This document shows positions 8,786 through 18,604 of a stretch of 64,000 nt of DNA, piece by piece. The DNA comes from Saccharomyces paradoxus. Taxonomy: Eukaryota; Ascomycota; Saccharomycetes; Saccharomycetales; Saccharomycetaceae. Position 1 is the first letter of the stretch; the number at the start of each line of letters is the position of its first letter. Position numbers and translations under genes: made by a program. The stretch covers positions 310,001 through 374,000 of the forward strand of contig NC_047495.1 in the NCBI RefSeq assembly GCF_002079055.1. The letters run 5' to 3'. The notes under the pieces were generated by a model that saw only the letters and a list, made by a program, of their open reading frames with translations, was not told the DNA's origin and did no database searches.

Positions 8786-9064
8786 ATTTTTTTGAAGATA
8801 AAAAAACGAAGGAAAGCTTTTTCAAGCTGGGAAGTATCGACAATGAGAAAATCCAGTGTTGATCTCGCCTAAGAAACGCTTGGAAGAAGAGTTATCTGTA
8901 TTTCACGCGGAAGTGGCACCAATCGGCTCTTTAGCTTTATATCATCGTTTGGCTCTGTGATATTTCGTGCCTTCGGAACTAATCAAACTCCTGCGTCCAT
9001 CACATGGGTACGAGAAGGTTGTTAAGGAAACTAAAAACAGTCTGCAAAAACCATTTCTCTAAGC
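8786..9064. other. tRNA-Thr terminator and MNT3 upstream region
   Basis: The T run at 8787-8793 ends the tRNA transcript. The remaining ~270 bp form the MNT3 promoter; I see no assignable factor site. Confidence 0.5.
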
Positions 9065-10957
9065 ATGCTTAAATCATTAAAATCAAGAAGACTAATCTTA
9101 AAACGATCAATAACACTGCTGCTCTCTTTGCTCTTTTCTTACCTCATTTTCTCCGCAAGTCGGAATGCTACATCATCCAATAAATTAAACAGCCATGCAA
9201 GCGAGAGAACAGCTGTTGAATCATCTGCATTCGGTTGGATTGAGAAACGGCAACGGCAAATGGAATCAGAAAACTTAATAAAGCGATTATTTGCCTTCTT
9301 TTTGCCCTCTTTGAGTACAACTCCTTACAATGAGCGTGTACTGTTGACGCAATTAGCAAAGAATGAGATAGCTAAGCGTGACAAGTGCCGCTACATTTTT
9401 GAGGTACTATACAGAATTGATCGCAATTGGGATAATGCGCAAACTGCCAAATTTTATAATGTCGATGGAATAGATAATACGTTGGCGTCTCTGCTAGGTG
9501 AAAGATTAAGATCTTATGATTATTGTTTTTTGTCTGGTGAATTAGACCCTACTGAAGTATTTGACAATTCATCCATAAATCCTCATGATTTGCAAAACAG
9601 AATTTTTCCGTTTTTGAAGAAAACCAACAATGAATCCAAAATGGTAATGTGGCCTGTTATCACTGACCTGACAACTGGAGAGGCAGTGCCTATACCCAAT
9701 GTTGATATGGAATCATCAAAATTTAATGGAAACTTTTGGTTCAATTGGAATAGGTTAAGCAAAGGAAGAGGCTTTGTTTTGACTATTGCTGAAAAAGATG
9801 TTCCTTTATTTCTGAAACAGTTGAAAGTGATGGAATTCTCAAAAAACGAGTTACCATTTCAAATAGTTACCACAGGAAATGAACTATCTGCAGAATCTAT
9901 TGCCAAAATTTCTGAGGTCGCTAATGAAACGAAACAAAAGGTCTACTTAATAGACTGTTCAACAGTGCTTGACACCGAATTTTCAAAGACATACATTTCT
10001 TTTTTTCAAAATAAATGGGTTGCCACTTTATTCAACACATTCGAAGAGTATATTTTGTTGGATGCGGACGTAGTGCCATTTGTGGGGTCTGACTACTTCT
10101 TTGACTCTCCTTCTTACAAGGAGAGTGGAATACTATTGTTCAAGGATAGGGTTATGGAAAATGAGCAAACTTTCCAATACTGCATCGAAATGTTAAGTGG
10201 AGTAGAACCTTCTGGACAAGAACGCAGATTTATTGGAAGTAATCTGATTTTTGATTCGTCATTGCCTTTTTCCTCTGAAACTTCTGAAGAAGCATCTGTG
10301 TATTACAATTTTTTCAAAAAATTACGACTCCATCATGTTGATAGTGGTTTGGTAGTAGTCAATAAACTTGAGAAATTAAATGGACTATTGATGTCTTTTA
10401 TGTTAAATTTGGACGGGAAGTTGCAGAGGTGTGTGTATGGTGACAAAGAAATATTCTGGTTGGGACAATTATATGCTGGTCAAGATTATTCCATCAATCC
10501 CGTTGATGGTAGTATTATTGGACCTGTTAATGAACAGTCTGGAAATGATAACGGATACACAAGTGGGAATTATTACATCTGTTCTACACAGATCGCACAT
10601 AGTGACTCCAAAAATAAATTACTATGGGTAAACGGTGGATTGAAGACTTGTAAAATTCCAAACAGTGCGGAAGAAGACTTTGGAAAAGAACCAGAGTATT
10701 TTAAGAGTAGATATGAGGACGTTTCAGAGTTAAAGAGGTTATATGATGCTCCATTGAACGTTGAGGGGCTAATCGTCCCTGACGTTTCTGTTCATCCATG
10801 GATGCAAATCAAGGAATGTTCTAATTATATGTACTGTGCCTACTCTACGGATGACATACATACAAACTCTGAACCTGATGCAGGTCGTCTCATCACGTTT
10901 ACCGAAAAGGAATTAAGGTATATCAATGATATTTCCCGAACTTGGAATGCTAATTAA
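9065..10957 (+). CDS. MNT3: Golgi alpha-1,3-mannosyltransferase Mnt3
   Basis: The 630-residue type II membrane protein (630 in S. cerevisiae) belongs to the MNN1 family (GT71). It adds terminal alpha-1,3-linked mannose to O-linked glycans in the Golgi. A basic N terminus (KSLKSRRLILKR) precedes a single hydrophobic anchor at about residues 15-31, then a stem and the lumenal catalytic domain. The metal-binding DXD motif is visible as LLDADVVPF (Asp333 and Asp335), the family hallmark. ATG 9065 gives the expected N terminus. The gene is convergent with PDR11, with 227 bp between the stops. Confidence 0.95.
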   Translation: MLKSLKSRRLILKRSITLLLSLLFSYLIFSASRNATSSNKLNSHASERTAVESSAFGWIEKRQRQMESENLIKRLFAFFLPSLSTTPYNERVLLTQLAKNEIAKRDKCRYIFEVLYRIDRNWDNAQTAKFYNVDGIDNTLASLLGERLRSYDYCFLSGELDPTEVFDNSSINPHDLQNRIFPFLKKTNNESKMVMWPVITDLTTGEAVPIPNVDMESSKFNGNFWFNWNRLSKGRGFVLTIAEKDVPLFLKQLKVMEFSKNELPFQIVTTGNELSAESIAKISEVANETKQKVYLIDCSTVLDTEFSKTYISFFQNKWVATLFNTFEEYILLDADVVPFVGSDYFFDSPSYKESGILLFKDRVMENEQTFQYCIEMLSGVEPSGQERRFIGSNLIFDSSLPFSSETSEEASVYYNFFKKLRLHHVDSGLVVVNKLEKLNGLLMSFMLNLDGKLQRCVYGDKEIFWLGQLYAGQDYSINPVDGSIIGPVNEQSGNDNGYTSGNYYICSTQIAHSDSKNKLLWVNGGLKTCKIPNSAEEDFGKEPEYFKSRYEDVSELKRLYDAPLNVEGLIVPDVSVHPWMQIKECSNYMYCAYSTDDIHTNSEPDAGRLITFTEKELRYINDISRTWNAN

Positions 10958-11184
10958 AAAAAAATAAAAATTTAAAAAAGTGTAAAACAAATGAGAGTAT
11001 TAATATTTATTAAGTATGGAGCATATAAAAAATCCGAATAATGGTTATAGATTAACTTTGAATATGATTTGCGAATAAAAAAATTTACAATTGGTTTAAA
11101 GCAGATTACTTTGATGACGAACAAGAATGATCGACTGACAATGGTAAGATCGAATTATTTTTCTAACGGATCTCTTTTCACCGT

Positions 11185-14100
11185 CTATAAACTCATTTCG
11201 TTTGTATTTTTGGATGTTTTGGACCTCCTCATTGATGGAATACACCTCTTTATGCCAGCAATCACAGGAGGCCAAATTTTTTTGATATAGGTTAAGTAGA
11301 ACCCCACAAACATGGCAGCAAGATTAAAGCAGACGAAAACCCATTCAAAACCAAAATTTCTCCATCTGTGATGATAACTCATATTCTCTTGAGCAAGGAA
11401 GTCATCCCCAACAGTATACATGCAGTAGGCGCAAACAGTATATGTGTTATTGATGTGCAGTTTCCCACCAAACTCAGCGATAAACGGTTCCATAAATTGA
11501 CCGCAAGTTTGACCCATTATAGGTTGACTTGGTACCATCTCACTTGTTGAACAGTTTACTTCCCTGTCATGAAGAAGTAAGCTCACGAAAGTTTCAATGA
11601 AATATGTGTATGGTGAAACCCTGTACATGAATGTCCAAAATCTTGGGAATAACGAGTACGGTTGCATAACACCACAGAAGGAAGCGGTAAAACTATATAG
11701 GAAGGCAACAAAGACGGCGGCAGTTTGTAAATCAGGGGCAGAATATAGAAGCCATAACCCAAATGACAAATAATACATGGCGAATAAAACATAATTCAAG
11801 TAAAAGACACCAGCTATACGGGCAGAAGTTTCAAAACCGCAACAGAAGTAGCAGCATAGGAAAAATAAGGTAGAACTAGAAATGGCCAATGGTAATTCAA
11901 CAACAGTCTGAGCAATCAAAAGAACGGTCCAATGATAAGTATTAGATCTCGCTTCCCTAGCGATATAGACTTCTTTAGATTGCAAAGCCTTATCTTGAAC
12001 CTGATTGATCAAAGGGGAGGAAACACAAAGCATCATGAAACATAAGAAAATAGCATCCTGCAGGCCGTTGATATTATGTTTTGTCCTCCAAAAGGAAAAC
12101 CCAATGAATAGTCCAGCGCCAGCATTCAAAGCATATTTAGCAAAAACATAGGTCATGTCCCTTTTGGTACAAATGTACTGTCTTTTTGTAATTAATTTAA
12201 TTTGTTCCATATATGAAGGTGGACTCCATACTGACGTAGTGAAATCAACACCAGATTTCCGGGATTCTTCTTCTAATAAAAGCAAATTGTCGGCAACCCT
12301 CACTTTTTCGGGAGAGGATTGCCAGAGTTTTGCCCAGTTGATTGAGGAATCTGATTGCTTATGGTAAGATGCTTGCTCGCCAAATTTGCTTGAGGTTGAC
12401 TTCTCTGGGTCATCAATTGGAATATCGGTACTTCCGCTACCAACAACTTCAATAACGAAATCAGCAGGATTATCCATTTCTCTGTCAAAAGTTAGACGTT
12501 TATCGTGGGCTACAAAATAGTCGCAGGCATCAGGTAATGAACCAAAATAAACACATTCACCTCCTCTTTTTAGTAAATAAATGTTATCGAAATAGCTGAT
12601 AACACTTTTGCTGGGTTGATGAATAGTACATAAGATAGCCTGGCCTTGCATTGAAAGCTTTTTCAAGAATTGCACGATGGTTAAAGCTGCTTCAGCATCT
12701 AGTCCTGAAGTAGGTTCATCTAGGAATAACAATAGAGAAGGCTTGGTAACCAGTTCTACACCAATGGATAATAATTTTCTTTCAGTTGGAGACAAATCAG
12801 CAACAAGTCTTTCCGAAGGCAATCTTAATAGGTTGCTAACAACTCCTAAATACTCCCTGTCTCCGTCACCTCTTAGGACGCAGGATATTTCCAAAGACTC
12901 TTTCACAGTCAACAGCTCTAAATGAACATCTTGCTGTTGAACGAACCCTATACTCCTTCTAAATGCATCAATATTCGTTAATGGCTGGCCGTCGATTAAT
13001 AATTCACCAGTAACAACACCACTTTCGGTCCTTTGAGACAAAACATTCAACAAAGTGGTCTTACCAGCACCAGATTCACCCATTAAGGCAGTTAATCCGG
13101 AACTTATATAGCCGGAGGCGTCGTTGATCAATTTTTTGTCGCCAATGGTGTAATTGATATTTTTCCAAGAGATGACGTGTTTTTGTGTTTCCATAGCTAC
13201 GGATTCCTTAGTATGGTTGTTAACAGTTTCATCGGGATGTTTAATATTGTAATCAGTGTCGTATTGATGCGAGACGGATGGGACAGATGAAGATGAAGTG
13301 GAAAAATTGGCTACCGGGGACTTGGGAGTACACATGCCAGAGTCTTTGGTAATGGCCGTTCCTTTCTTTTTTTTTTGGCTACTTAGAAAGGGACAGTATC
13401 TTTTGAGATAGTTATTCCACCGGAGTAAATTTTCTCTGGTAAACAGAGGTGTGATATACTCAGCTGCTAGTAAAGAACAGAATAAGAAGAAACACAGAAA
13501 CCCAATAATAATACCGAAATTTCTCCATACGTGATGGTAAGTGTACCTTAACCCACCTTTTAAATAATCACGGCCTCTCACGTAATCATTACCTAGGGTG
13601 GCACCTTGCCAAGCACAAGCTTTATGACTGAATGAAATATTGTCATAAGATTCACCTCTGGGGATAATGCTTTCGTGACAGTCAAGTTTCAGGTTAAACA
13701 ATTCGTTACTCAATATGGCTTCCATGGCAAACATAGCAGGATTTAAATATGCAATCCATATGAACCATGGGTGCATATCTTTCATGTAAATAACATAAGA
13801 CGCGTACATGGCAATGGCCAGAAGTAATATACCGGCTAAAAGATTTGCCATTGATAAAGTTGGAGCGATCAAAGCGGTCAATGCAAATAGTGACACCATG
13901 CAAAAGTTATAGACGGAAAGGAAAAGCAGAAAGATGAAAAATCTAGCTGCATTGTATTGCAAGTGAGCCAAAAAGTAAAGTATGATTGTGAAAACAACCA
14001 CCAGTATAAACTTAGAGCAACAGTCAAAAAAATTTGTTGCCAACGTTTCCACCCAATTATAATAAAAATGAAGCTGGACATGTTTGCGGACGACCGGTTG

Positions 14101-15423
14101 CCTTTGGAAGGAAGCAGGCATGTCAGCCAAAGAAAGAAATGTGAAGAACAGAATGGAGAAGAAAGTTAGAGATCCTCTGGAAAATGACCCAATGGTTGTT
14201 AGGGGAATGTTATAGAAAAGAGACCCAATAACCAAAGACTGCACTACAACAGACACAAATTGAGAGATCAAGTAGTTTCTGTCACCAATAATTCTTTCGA
14301 AAGCTCTTACAGTGCACGTTTTCAGTTGCGTCTTTAGTGGAATACTAAAAATGGGGGAGATATCATCCGGATTAACATCTTTTCGGGTGCATTCTTGTAT
14401 CGTTTTTGAAGTGATACTCTTCCAGTGTTTATAGTATGGAGATTGAACCCATAACGTATGCAAATCTGTTTCATTATTGATGTGTAAAGCTTGATTCCCT
14501 TCAGAGACAACAGATGGTGTGTCAAGCCCGACAATGGAATTAGACGTTTCCTTGAATTTAAAGTTTAAGATTGATGTTAAATATTCGATAATACAATCGT
14601 TAGGGTTTTTTTTTATCTGCAAGGTATCATGGAAATGCGTTAGACATTCCTCCATAGTTCCATAAAACACCTGGAAGGAATCACTTAACATAAGAATCTT
14701 GTCAAATTTGTTAACGATTTTATCACTTGCTTGAGAAATTTTGACAAAATTCACCGATCTTGTGGCTTTCGCCATCTTTTGCGTGATGGAAAGAAATTCT
14801 AGGGCAGTCGCAGAATCCAAACCCTTCGTCGAGTTATCCCATAAGTACACAGACCCATTGGCGATAAAGGTTTCAATAATAGAGATACGCTTCCTTTCAC
14901 CCCCGGAAACCCCACGAACGTAATCATTACCCACATATGTCTTCTTTACATGCGACAGTCCGAATTCTTTCAATAACTCGTTTCTCATCTCAATACGCTC
15001 CTGCTTGGGGATATGAAATTTACAACTCAACGCAAAATCAATGGTTTGTTCCACCGTCAGATACGGGAAGTGAATGTCTTGTTCGTTATTATAAATGATC
15101 TGATGAGGGCATTTGGCAGCAAACTGTTTGTATTCATTGTCTTTGAATCTAATGGACCCTTCGGGTGAGTATTTCAGATTTTTGTGACCATGGAATAGAC
15201 CTTTAAAGAGCGCTGATGTTGGGTTCCCCAGTACTAAGACGACTTCACCTTCATTAGCACGAAACGTGATATCGCTTATTTCCAAATGGCCTACGTTCTC
15301 GAATTCCGATGCGAATTCATCATCGTTCTGGACAGCACCGAGAGGTTCTTCCAATTGAACGGTAGCCCCATCAAAGGTGACTGAAGCGTCAGGAATTGGA
15401 TTAAAATATTTGGAAAGAGACAT
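11185..15423 (-). CDS. PDR11: PDR-type ABC transporter for sterol uptake Pdr11
   Basis: The 1412-residue full-size ABCG/PDR transporter (1411 in S. cerevisiae) has NBD-TMD-NBD-TMD order. With its paralogue Aus1 it mediates uptake of exogenous sterol at the plasma membrane when oxygen is lacking. The two nucleotide-binding domains are asymmetric. NBD1 has a degenerate P-loop (GNPTSALFK, about 66-74) and Walker B ending WDN, but an intact VSGGE signature (172-176). NBD2 has canonical GESGAGKTT (about 782) and LLFLDEP (about 896), but a degenerate signature LSPTER (about 875). Two sets of six hydrophobic spans follow the NBDs, with Cys-rich extracellular loops. The start is ATG 15423. The gene is divergent from TIR3 across a 1.26-kb region with hypoxic/sterol motif matches. 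Confidence 0.96.
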   Translation of the reverse strand: MSLSKYFNPIPDASVTFDGATVQLEEPLGAVQNDDEFASEFENVGHLEISDITFRANEGEVVLVLGNPTSALFKGLFHGHKNLKYSPEGSIRFKDNEYKQFAAKCPHQIIYNNEQDIHFPYLTVEQTIDFALSCKFHIPKQERIEMRNELLKEFGLSHVKKTYVGNDYVRGVSGGERKRISIIETFIANGSVYLWDNSTKGLDSATALEFLSITQKMAKATRSVNFVKISQASDKIVNKFDKILMLSDSFQVFYGTMEECLTHFHDTLQIKKNPNDCIIEYLTSILNFKFKETSNSIVGLDTPSVVSEGNQALHINNETDLHTLWVQSPYYKHWKSITSKTIQECTRKDVNPDDISPIFSIPLKTQLKTCTVRAFERIIGDRNYLISQFVSVVVQSLVIGSLFYNIPLTTIGSFSRGSLTFFSILFFTFLSLADMPASFQRQPVVRKHVQLHFYYNWVETLATNFFDCCSKFILVVVFTIILYFLAHLQYNAARFFIFLLFLSVYNFCMVSLFALTALIAPTLSMANLLAGILLLAIAMYASYVIYMKDMHPWFIWIAYLNPAMFAMEAILSNELFNLKLDCHESIIPRGESYDNISFSHKACAWQGATLGNDYVRGRDYLKGGLRYTYHHVWRNFGIIIGFLCFFLFCSLLAAEYITPLFTRENLLRWNNYLKRYCPFLSSQKKKKGTAITKDSGMCTPKSPVANFSTSSSSVPSVSHQYDTDYNIKHPDETVNNHTKESVAMETQKHVISWKNINYTIGDKKLINDASGYISSGLTALMGESGAGKTTLLNVLSQRTESGVVTGELLIDGQPLTNIDAFRRSIGFVQQQDVHLELLTVKESLEISCVLRGDGDREYLGVVSNLLRLPSERLVADLSPTERKLLSIGVELVTKPSLLLFLDEPTSGLDAEAALTIVQFLKKLSMQGQAILCTIHQPSKSVISYFDNIYLLKRGGECVYFGSLPDACDYFVAHDKRLTFDREMDNPADFVIEVVGSGSTDIPIDDPEKSTSSKFGEQASYHKQSDSSINWAKLWQSSPEKVRVADNLLLLEEESRKSGVDFTTSVWSPPSYMEQIKLITKRQYICTKRDMTYVFAKYALNAGAGLFIGFSFWRTKHNINGLQDAIFLCFMMLCVSSPLINQVQDKALQSKEVYIAREARSNTYHWTVLLIAQTVVELPLAISSSTLFFLCCYFCCGFETSARIAGVFYLNYVLFAMYYLSFGLWLLYSAPDLQTAAVFVAFLYSFTASFCGVMQPYSLFPRFWTFMYRVSPYTYFIETFVSLLLHDREVNCSTSEMVPSQPIMGQTCGQFMEPFIAEFGGKLHINNTYTVCAYCMYTVGDDFLAQENMSYHHRWRNFGFEWVFVCFNLAAMFVGFYLTYIKKIWPPVIAGIKRCIPSMRRSKTSKNTNEMSL

Positions 15424-15825
15424 CCGCGAGGCGTTGCTTTTCTAATTTTACTCTATCCTGTTTAGTTTGTGAATTTTTTGCTACGGTATGCAAGTTCTTT
15501 TTACCAACCCGTTTACGAACTAAAGAGAAAAGGGTTTAAGTGTATGATAATACTATTAATAGGCTAAAAGAGCAGAGAGCTTTACGATGCTGTATGTTGT
15601 TTTATATAGGGAAGACCAGGATCTGCGAGAAACACTTCGTACCGTAGTATGCTTTTTGCCTATGAAGGAAAGCTTGTTTCCAAACCAGGAGATCCGCGGT
15701 CTCGAAAGGTCCAAGATCCAACAAAAACCGCAGCAGGATGGAGTAAAAAATTCGAAGGCACGAGCCCCAAACGATACAGGCCCCCCTATGTGGCGCTTCT
15801 CCGCGGTAAATTCTATGTTAAGTGC

Positions 15826-15833
15826 CTAAACGA
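15826..15833 (-). promoter_or_regulatory. AR1-type anaerobic element candidate
   Basis: TCGTTTAG on the minus strand equals the AR1 consensus (TCGTTYAG) described for DAN/TIR anaerobic genes and bound by Upc2-type activators. It lies about 400 bp upstream of PDR11 and about 850 bp upstream of TIR3. An 8-bp match can occur by chance. Confidence 0.4.
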
Positions 15834-16263
15834 AAATGGGCTTAGAAGGCTGCGGAGAGGTATCCCTTGCATGAAGCGGGCCTGATGTAGTTCTGGACGG
15901 TGCCTTCTCTGAGAGAATAGAAGAGAACCGAGTAAGAGAAACTGAGATAAAGTGCATGTAACTATGTAAGCTAAGCTGTGCTTCTAAGAGCTAGCATTAA
16001 CGCGTTTGCATAAAAAGAACATCACAGTGAGATTGGAAAACAGCCGAATAGAGAGAGTTTTTGTATGTGAGTTTGTATGTGTATTGCACCACTTCTACGG
16101 TTGTGTTTTTTCCGGTGCAAGATGTTGCTTTTTCAACATTTTTCTTATACGCAGTGAGAGAGTTGTCAGGTTTGTGGCAAGGTTAGGAGCTTAATTAGCT
16201 CACTATTTCCTTTGAACGAGATACTGGCTTCTGCCCTACATCACCCATACGAGATATTTGCCT

Positions 16264-16270
16264 TATACGA
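16264..16270 (-). promoter_or_regulatory. Sterol regulatory element core (Upc2/Ecm22) candidate
   Basis: TATACGA on the plus strand is the reverse complement of TCGTATA, the core bound by Upc2 and Ecm22 in sterol genes. It lies about 415 bp upstream of TIR3. Assignment is by motif only. Confidence 0.4.
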
Positions 16271-16437
16271 CGTGTACTTCGCCTTGCGGGAAAAAAATTT
16301 CCTTTGTAAGCGAGGTTACTAAGAGACCGTGACTGAAGACAGAGATTGGAAACGTGTGTGGACTACAATGGAACGATAGGAACGCGTACACTATCCCCTT
16401 CTGCACACATTTCTTAGATATTTGTGCCTTACGGAGA

Positions 16438-16449
16438 CCTATTGTTCTT
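16438..16449 (+). promoter_or_regulatory. Rox1 hypoxic repressor site candidate
   Basis: CCTATTGTTCTT matches the Rox1 consensus YYYATTGTTCTC at 11 of 12 positions and lies about 230 bp upstream of TIR3, a gene family repressed in air. This supports hypoxic control but is inferred from motif and family. Confidence 0.5.
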
Positions 16450-16679
16450 GTTTACCAATGATTCTCTGTGGGCTTTTTTTTTAGTAGCTCCTAAAATGGA
16501 TGCAGATTTCCATCTAAGAAGCCAGTATATGTATATATGAATATATATATACATATATTCTTTCTTGAAGAGTATAAGCGGTTCCGTCTCCTCTTCCTTT
16601 CTCTGCTAATTTCCTCTCTTCTTGTTTTTTATTCTTTTTCAGTGTTTCCCAATCCCAATTGTCCAACCGCCCACATACA

Positions 16680-17480
16680 ATGTCTTTCACTAAAATCGCT
16701 GCTTTACTAGCTGTTGCCGCCGCCTCCTCTCAATTGGTTTCTGCTGAAGTTGGGCAATATGAAATCATCGAATTCGACGCTATCTTGGCAGACGTCAAGG
16801 CCAATTTGGAACAATACATGTCCTTGGCAATGAACAATCCAGATTTTTCTCTACCATCCGGTGTTTTGGATGTTTACCAACATATGACCACTGCCACTGA
16901 TGATTCTTACACTAGTTATTTCACTGAAATGGACTTTGCTCAAATCACCACTGCTATGCTTCAAGTGCCTTGGTATTCTTCTAGACTAGAACCTGAAATC
17001 CTCGCTGCCTTACAAAGTGCAGGTATCAGTATTACCTCTATAGGTGAGGATGCTTCCGAATCTGCTACTGCCACCTCAGATGCATCTTCTGCCTCTGAAT
17101 CTTCTTCGGCTGCTTCTTCTTCTGCCTCTGAATCTTCTTCGGCTGCTTCTTCTTCTGCTTCTGAATCCTCCTCAGCCGCCTCTTCCTCAGCCTCTGAAGC
17201 TGCTAAGTCTTCTAGCTCTGCCAAGTCTTCTGGCTCTTCTGCTGCTTCCTCCGCCGCTTCCTCCGCTGCTTCCTCTGCATCTTCCAAGGCCTCTTCTGCT
17301 GCTTCTTCTGCTTCTTCTAAAGCCTCTTCCTCTTCCGCAAAGGCCTCCTCTTCTGCCGAAAAATCTACTAATAGTTCCTCTTCTGCTACTTCTAAGAACG
17401 CTGGTGCAGCTATGGACATGGGTTTCTTTTCCGCTGGTGTTGGTGCCGCTATTGCTGGTGCAGCCGCTATGCTCTTATGA
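16680..17480 (+). CDS. TIR3: Cell-wall mannoprotein of the Srp1p/Tip1p (TIR) family
   Basis: The 266-residue protein (269 in S. cerevisiae) is a GPI-linked wall mannoprotein of the DAN/TIR group, expressed in anaerobic and cold conditions. The order is: a signal peptide (about 1-22, ending QLVSA); a PAU/TIP1 domain (about 24-115, with the DSYTSYFTEMDFAQITT block); a long Ser/Ala-rich stalk (about 125-240) for O-mannosylation; and a C-terminal hydrophobic GPI-attachment signal ending in AIAGAAAMLL. The stalk contains three 33-bp repeats. The start is ATG 16680, which gives the family N terminus MSFTKIAALLAVAAAS. A seven-codon open extension upstream begins with TTG and is not used. Confidence 0.95.
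   Translation: MSFTKIAALLAVAAASSQLVSAEVGQYEIIEFDAILADVKANLEQYMSLAMNNPDFSLPSGVLDVYQHMTTATDDSYTSYFTEMDFAQITTAMLQVPWYSSRLEPEILAALQSAGISITSIGEDASESATATSDASSASESSSAASSSASESSSAASSSASESSSAASSSASEAAKSSSSAKSSGSSAASSAASSAASSASSKASSAASSASSKASSSSAKASSSAEKSTNSSSSATSKNAGAAMDMGFFSAGVGAAIAGAAAMLL
17091..17189 (+). repeat. Three 33-bp tandem repeats in the TIR3 stalk
   Basis: Units 17091-17123 and 17124-17156 are identical; unit 17157-17189 encodes the same 11 residues (ASESSSAASSS) with several synonymous changes. The S. cerevisiae protein as I recall it has one more unit. Such wall-protein stalk repeats vary in number by slippage and recombination. Confidence 0.9.
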
Positions 17481-17820
17481 TTGTCACTTTTAATGATAAA
17501 TTATAAAATGTTATATGTAAAAAATAAAATATACACTTTTTGAATATTAGTATCCTATTTTAATGTACTACTCCCTAGATAATACGAACTTAATCTGTTT
17601 CACTCTTTACAATTATCTTTACACTGATAGTCTACAGTCGGCTGTCCATAAAAAAAAGAAATGCTCGAGCAAGAGCATGAACCGTTTAGACGGCTCTGCC
17701 ATGTAGCATCATGCCGCCAAAAAAAAAGGTTTAGAAAAGGATAGGAACACCATTGCTACATCCACTGGATGAAGCGATATTACAACCTTTTTACAGGCGA
17801 TATTAAGGTTCCTTGACAAG
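17481..17820. other. TIR3-DOT5 intergenic region
   Basis: 340 bp with the TIR3 3' region (A/T-rich) and the DOT5 promoter. Poly-A runs occur at 17649-17655 and 17719-17727. No named site recognised. Confidence 0.5.
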
Positions 17821-18468
17821 ATGGGCGAAGCGTTACGTAGATCGACTAGGATTGCTGCATCCAAAAGGATGTTGGAAGACGAAGAGTCCAAACTGGCCCC
17901 CATTTCGCCACCGGTAGTGCTTAAGAAGAAAATCAAGACAGTTCCAAAACATAAAGCCAACGAACCAGCAGATAAAGAGGGCAATAAATCGTCCGCTGCT
18001 GAGGATTTGGAAATAGGCGATCCTATCCCTGATTTGAGTCTTTTAAATGAAGATAATGACTCTATCTCCTTGAAGAAAATCGCCGAAGATAACAGAGTTG
18101 TGGTATTTTTTGTGTATCCCAAGGCAAGCACACCTGGTTGTACTAGACAGGCTTGTGGGTTTCGTGACAATTATGAGGATCTCAAGAAATACGCTGCTGT
18201 GTTTGGATTGAGTGCAGATTCTGTGACAGCCCAGAAAAAGTTCCAGACTAAACAAAATCTGCCATATCATTTACTAAGCGATCCAAAGAGGGAGTTTATT
18301 GGGTTGTTAGGTGCTAAAAAAACGCTACTTTCTGGTTCTATTAGGTCCCATTTCATCTTTGTTGATGGGAAGTTAAGATTCAAAAGAGTTAAAATATCAC
18401 CAGAAGTCAGTGTAAATGACGCCAAAAAGGAAGTGCTGGAACTCGCCGAAAAGTTTAAAGAAGAATAA
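17821..18468 (+). CDS. DOT5: Nuclear thiol peroxidase Dot5 (PrxQ/BCP-type peroxiredoxin)
   Basis: The 215-residue protein (215 in S. cerevisiae) is the nuclear thioredoxin-dependent peroxidase. It reduces alkyl hydroperoxides and disrupts telomeric silencing when overproduced. The N-terminal 60 residues are basic and Ser-rich with KKKIK clusters suited to nuclear import. The peroxiredoxin domain spans about 63-213 and carries [11 protein letters not shown], with the peroxidatic Cys107 and resolving Cys112 in the PrxQ Cys-x4-Cys arrangement. The N-terminal tail is more divergent from S. cerevisiae than the domain. The gene is convergent with EST3, 136 bp between stops. Confidence 0.96.
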   Translation: MGEALRRSTRIAASKRMLEDEESKLAPISPPVVLKKKIKTVPKHKANEPADKEGNKSSAAEDLEIGDPIPDLSLLNEDNDSISLKKIAEDNRVVVFFVYPKASTPGCTRQACGFRDNYEDLKKYAAVFGLSADSVTAQKKFQTKQNLPYHLLSDPKREFIGLLGAKKTLLSGSIRSHFIFVDGKLRFKRVKISPEVSVNDAKKEVLELAEKFKEE

Positions 18469-18604
18469 GATTTTACAAACCTTTTTTCTTTCACTACAGA
18501 TCCGATTATCGTAAACTCCCCAAACTTTTCCGTTTATATATGTAAATAAACAAATATATTCGAACTCTGTCAGCGATTCTATAAAAAATTGAGCCTACAA
18601 AATG

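Larger units (their letters stand above)
15424..16679. promoter_or_regulatory. Divergent PDR11/TIR3 promoter region
   Basis: A long (1256 bp) shared upstream region for two anaerobic/sterol-linked genes. Motif matches include two TCCGCGGT boxes near a Pdr1/Pdr3-type element (15693-15700, 15800-15807), one AR1-type TCGTTTAG on the minus strand (15826-15833), one Upc2 core TCGTATA on the minus strand (16264-16270), a Rox1-like site (16438-16449), and alternating TA/TG tracts near 16527-16558 that can serve as TIR3 TATA. Short open frames here (for example 15587-15829) do not look coding. Confidence 0.6.

Noticed and set aside
15693-15807. Pdr1/Pdr3 response elements upstream of PDR11
   Set aside because: TCCGCGGT occurs twice but misses the final A of the usual TCCGYGGA. 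It is mentioned in the promoter entry but not called as separate sites.
15587-15885. Open frames at 15587-15829 and 15649-15885, possibly a counterpart of the dubious S. cerevisiae YIL012W
   Set aside because: They are short, overlap each other in different frames, lie in the PDR11/TIR3 promoter and have no recognisable product.
16961-17419. 152-codon Glu/Ala-rich frame antisense to TIR3
   Set aside because: It is the complement of the Ser/Ala codon repeats; composition explains the open frame.
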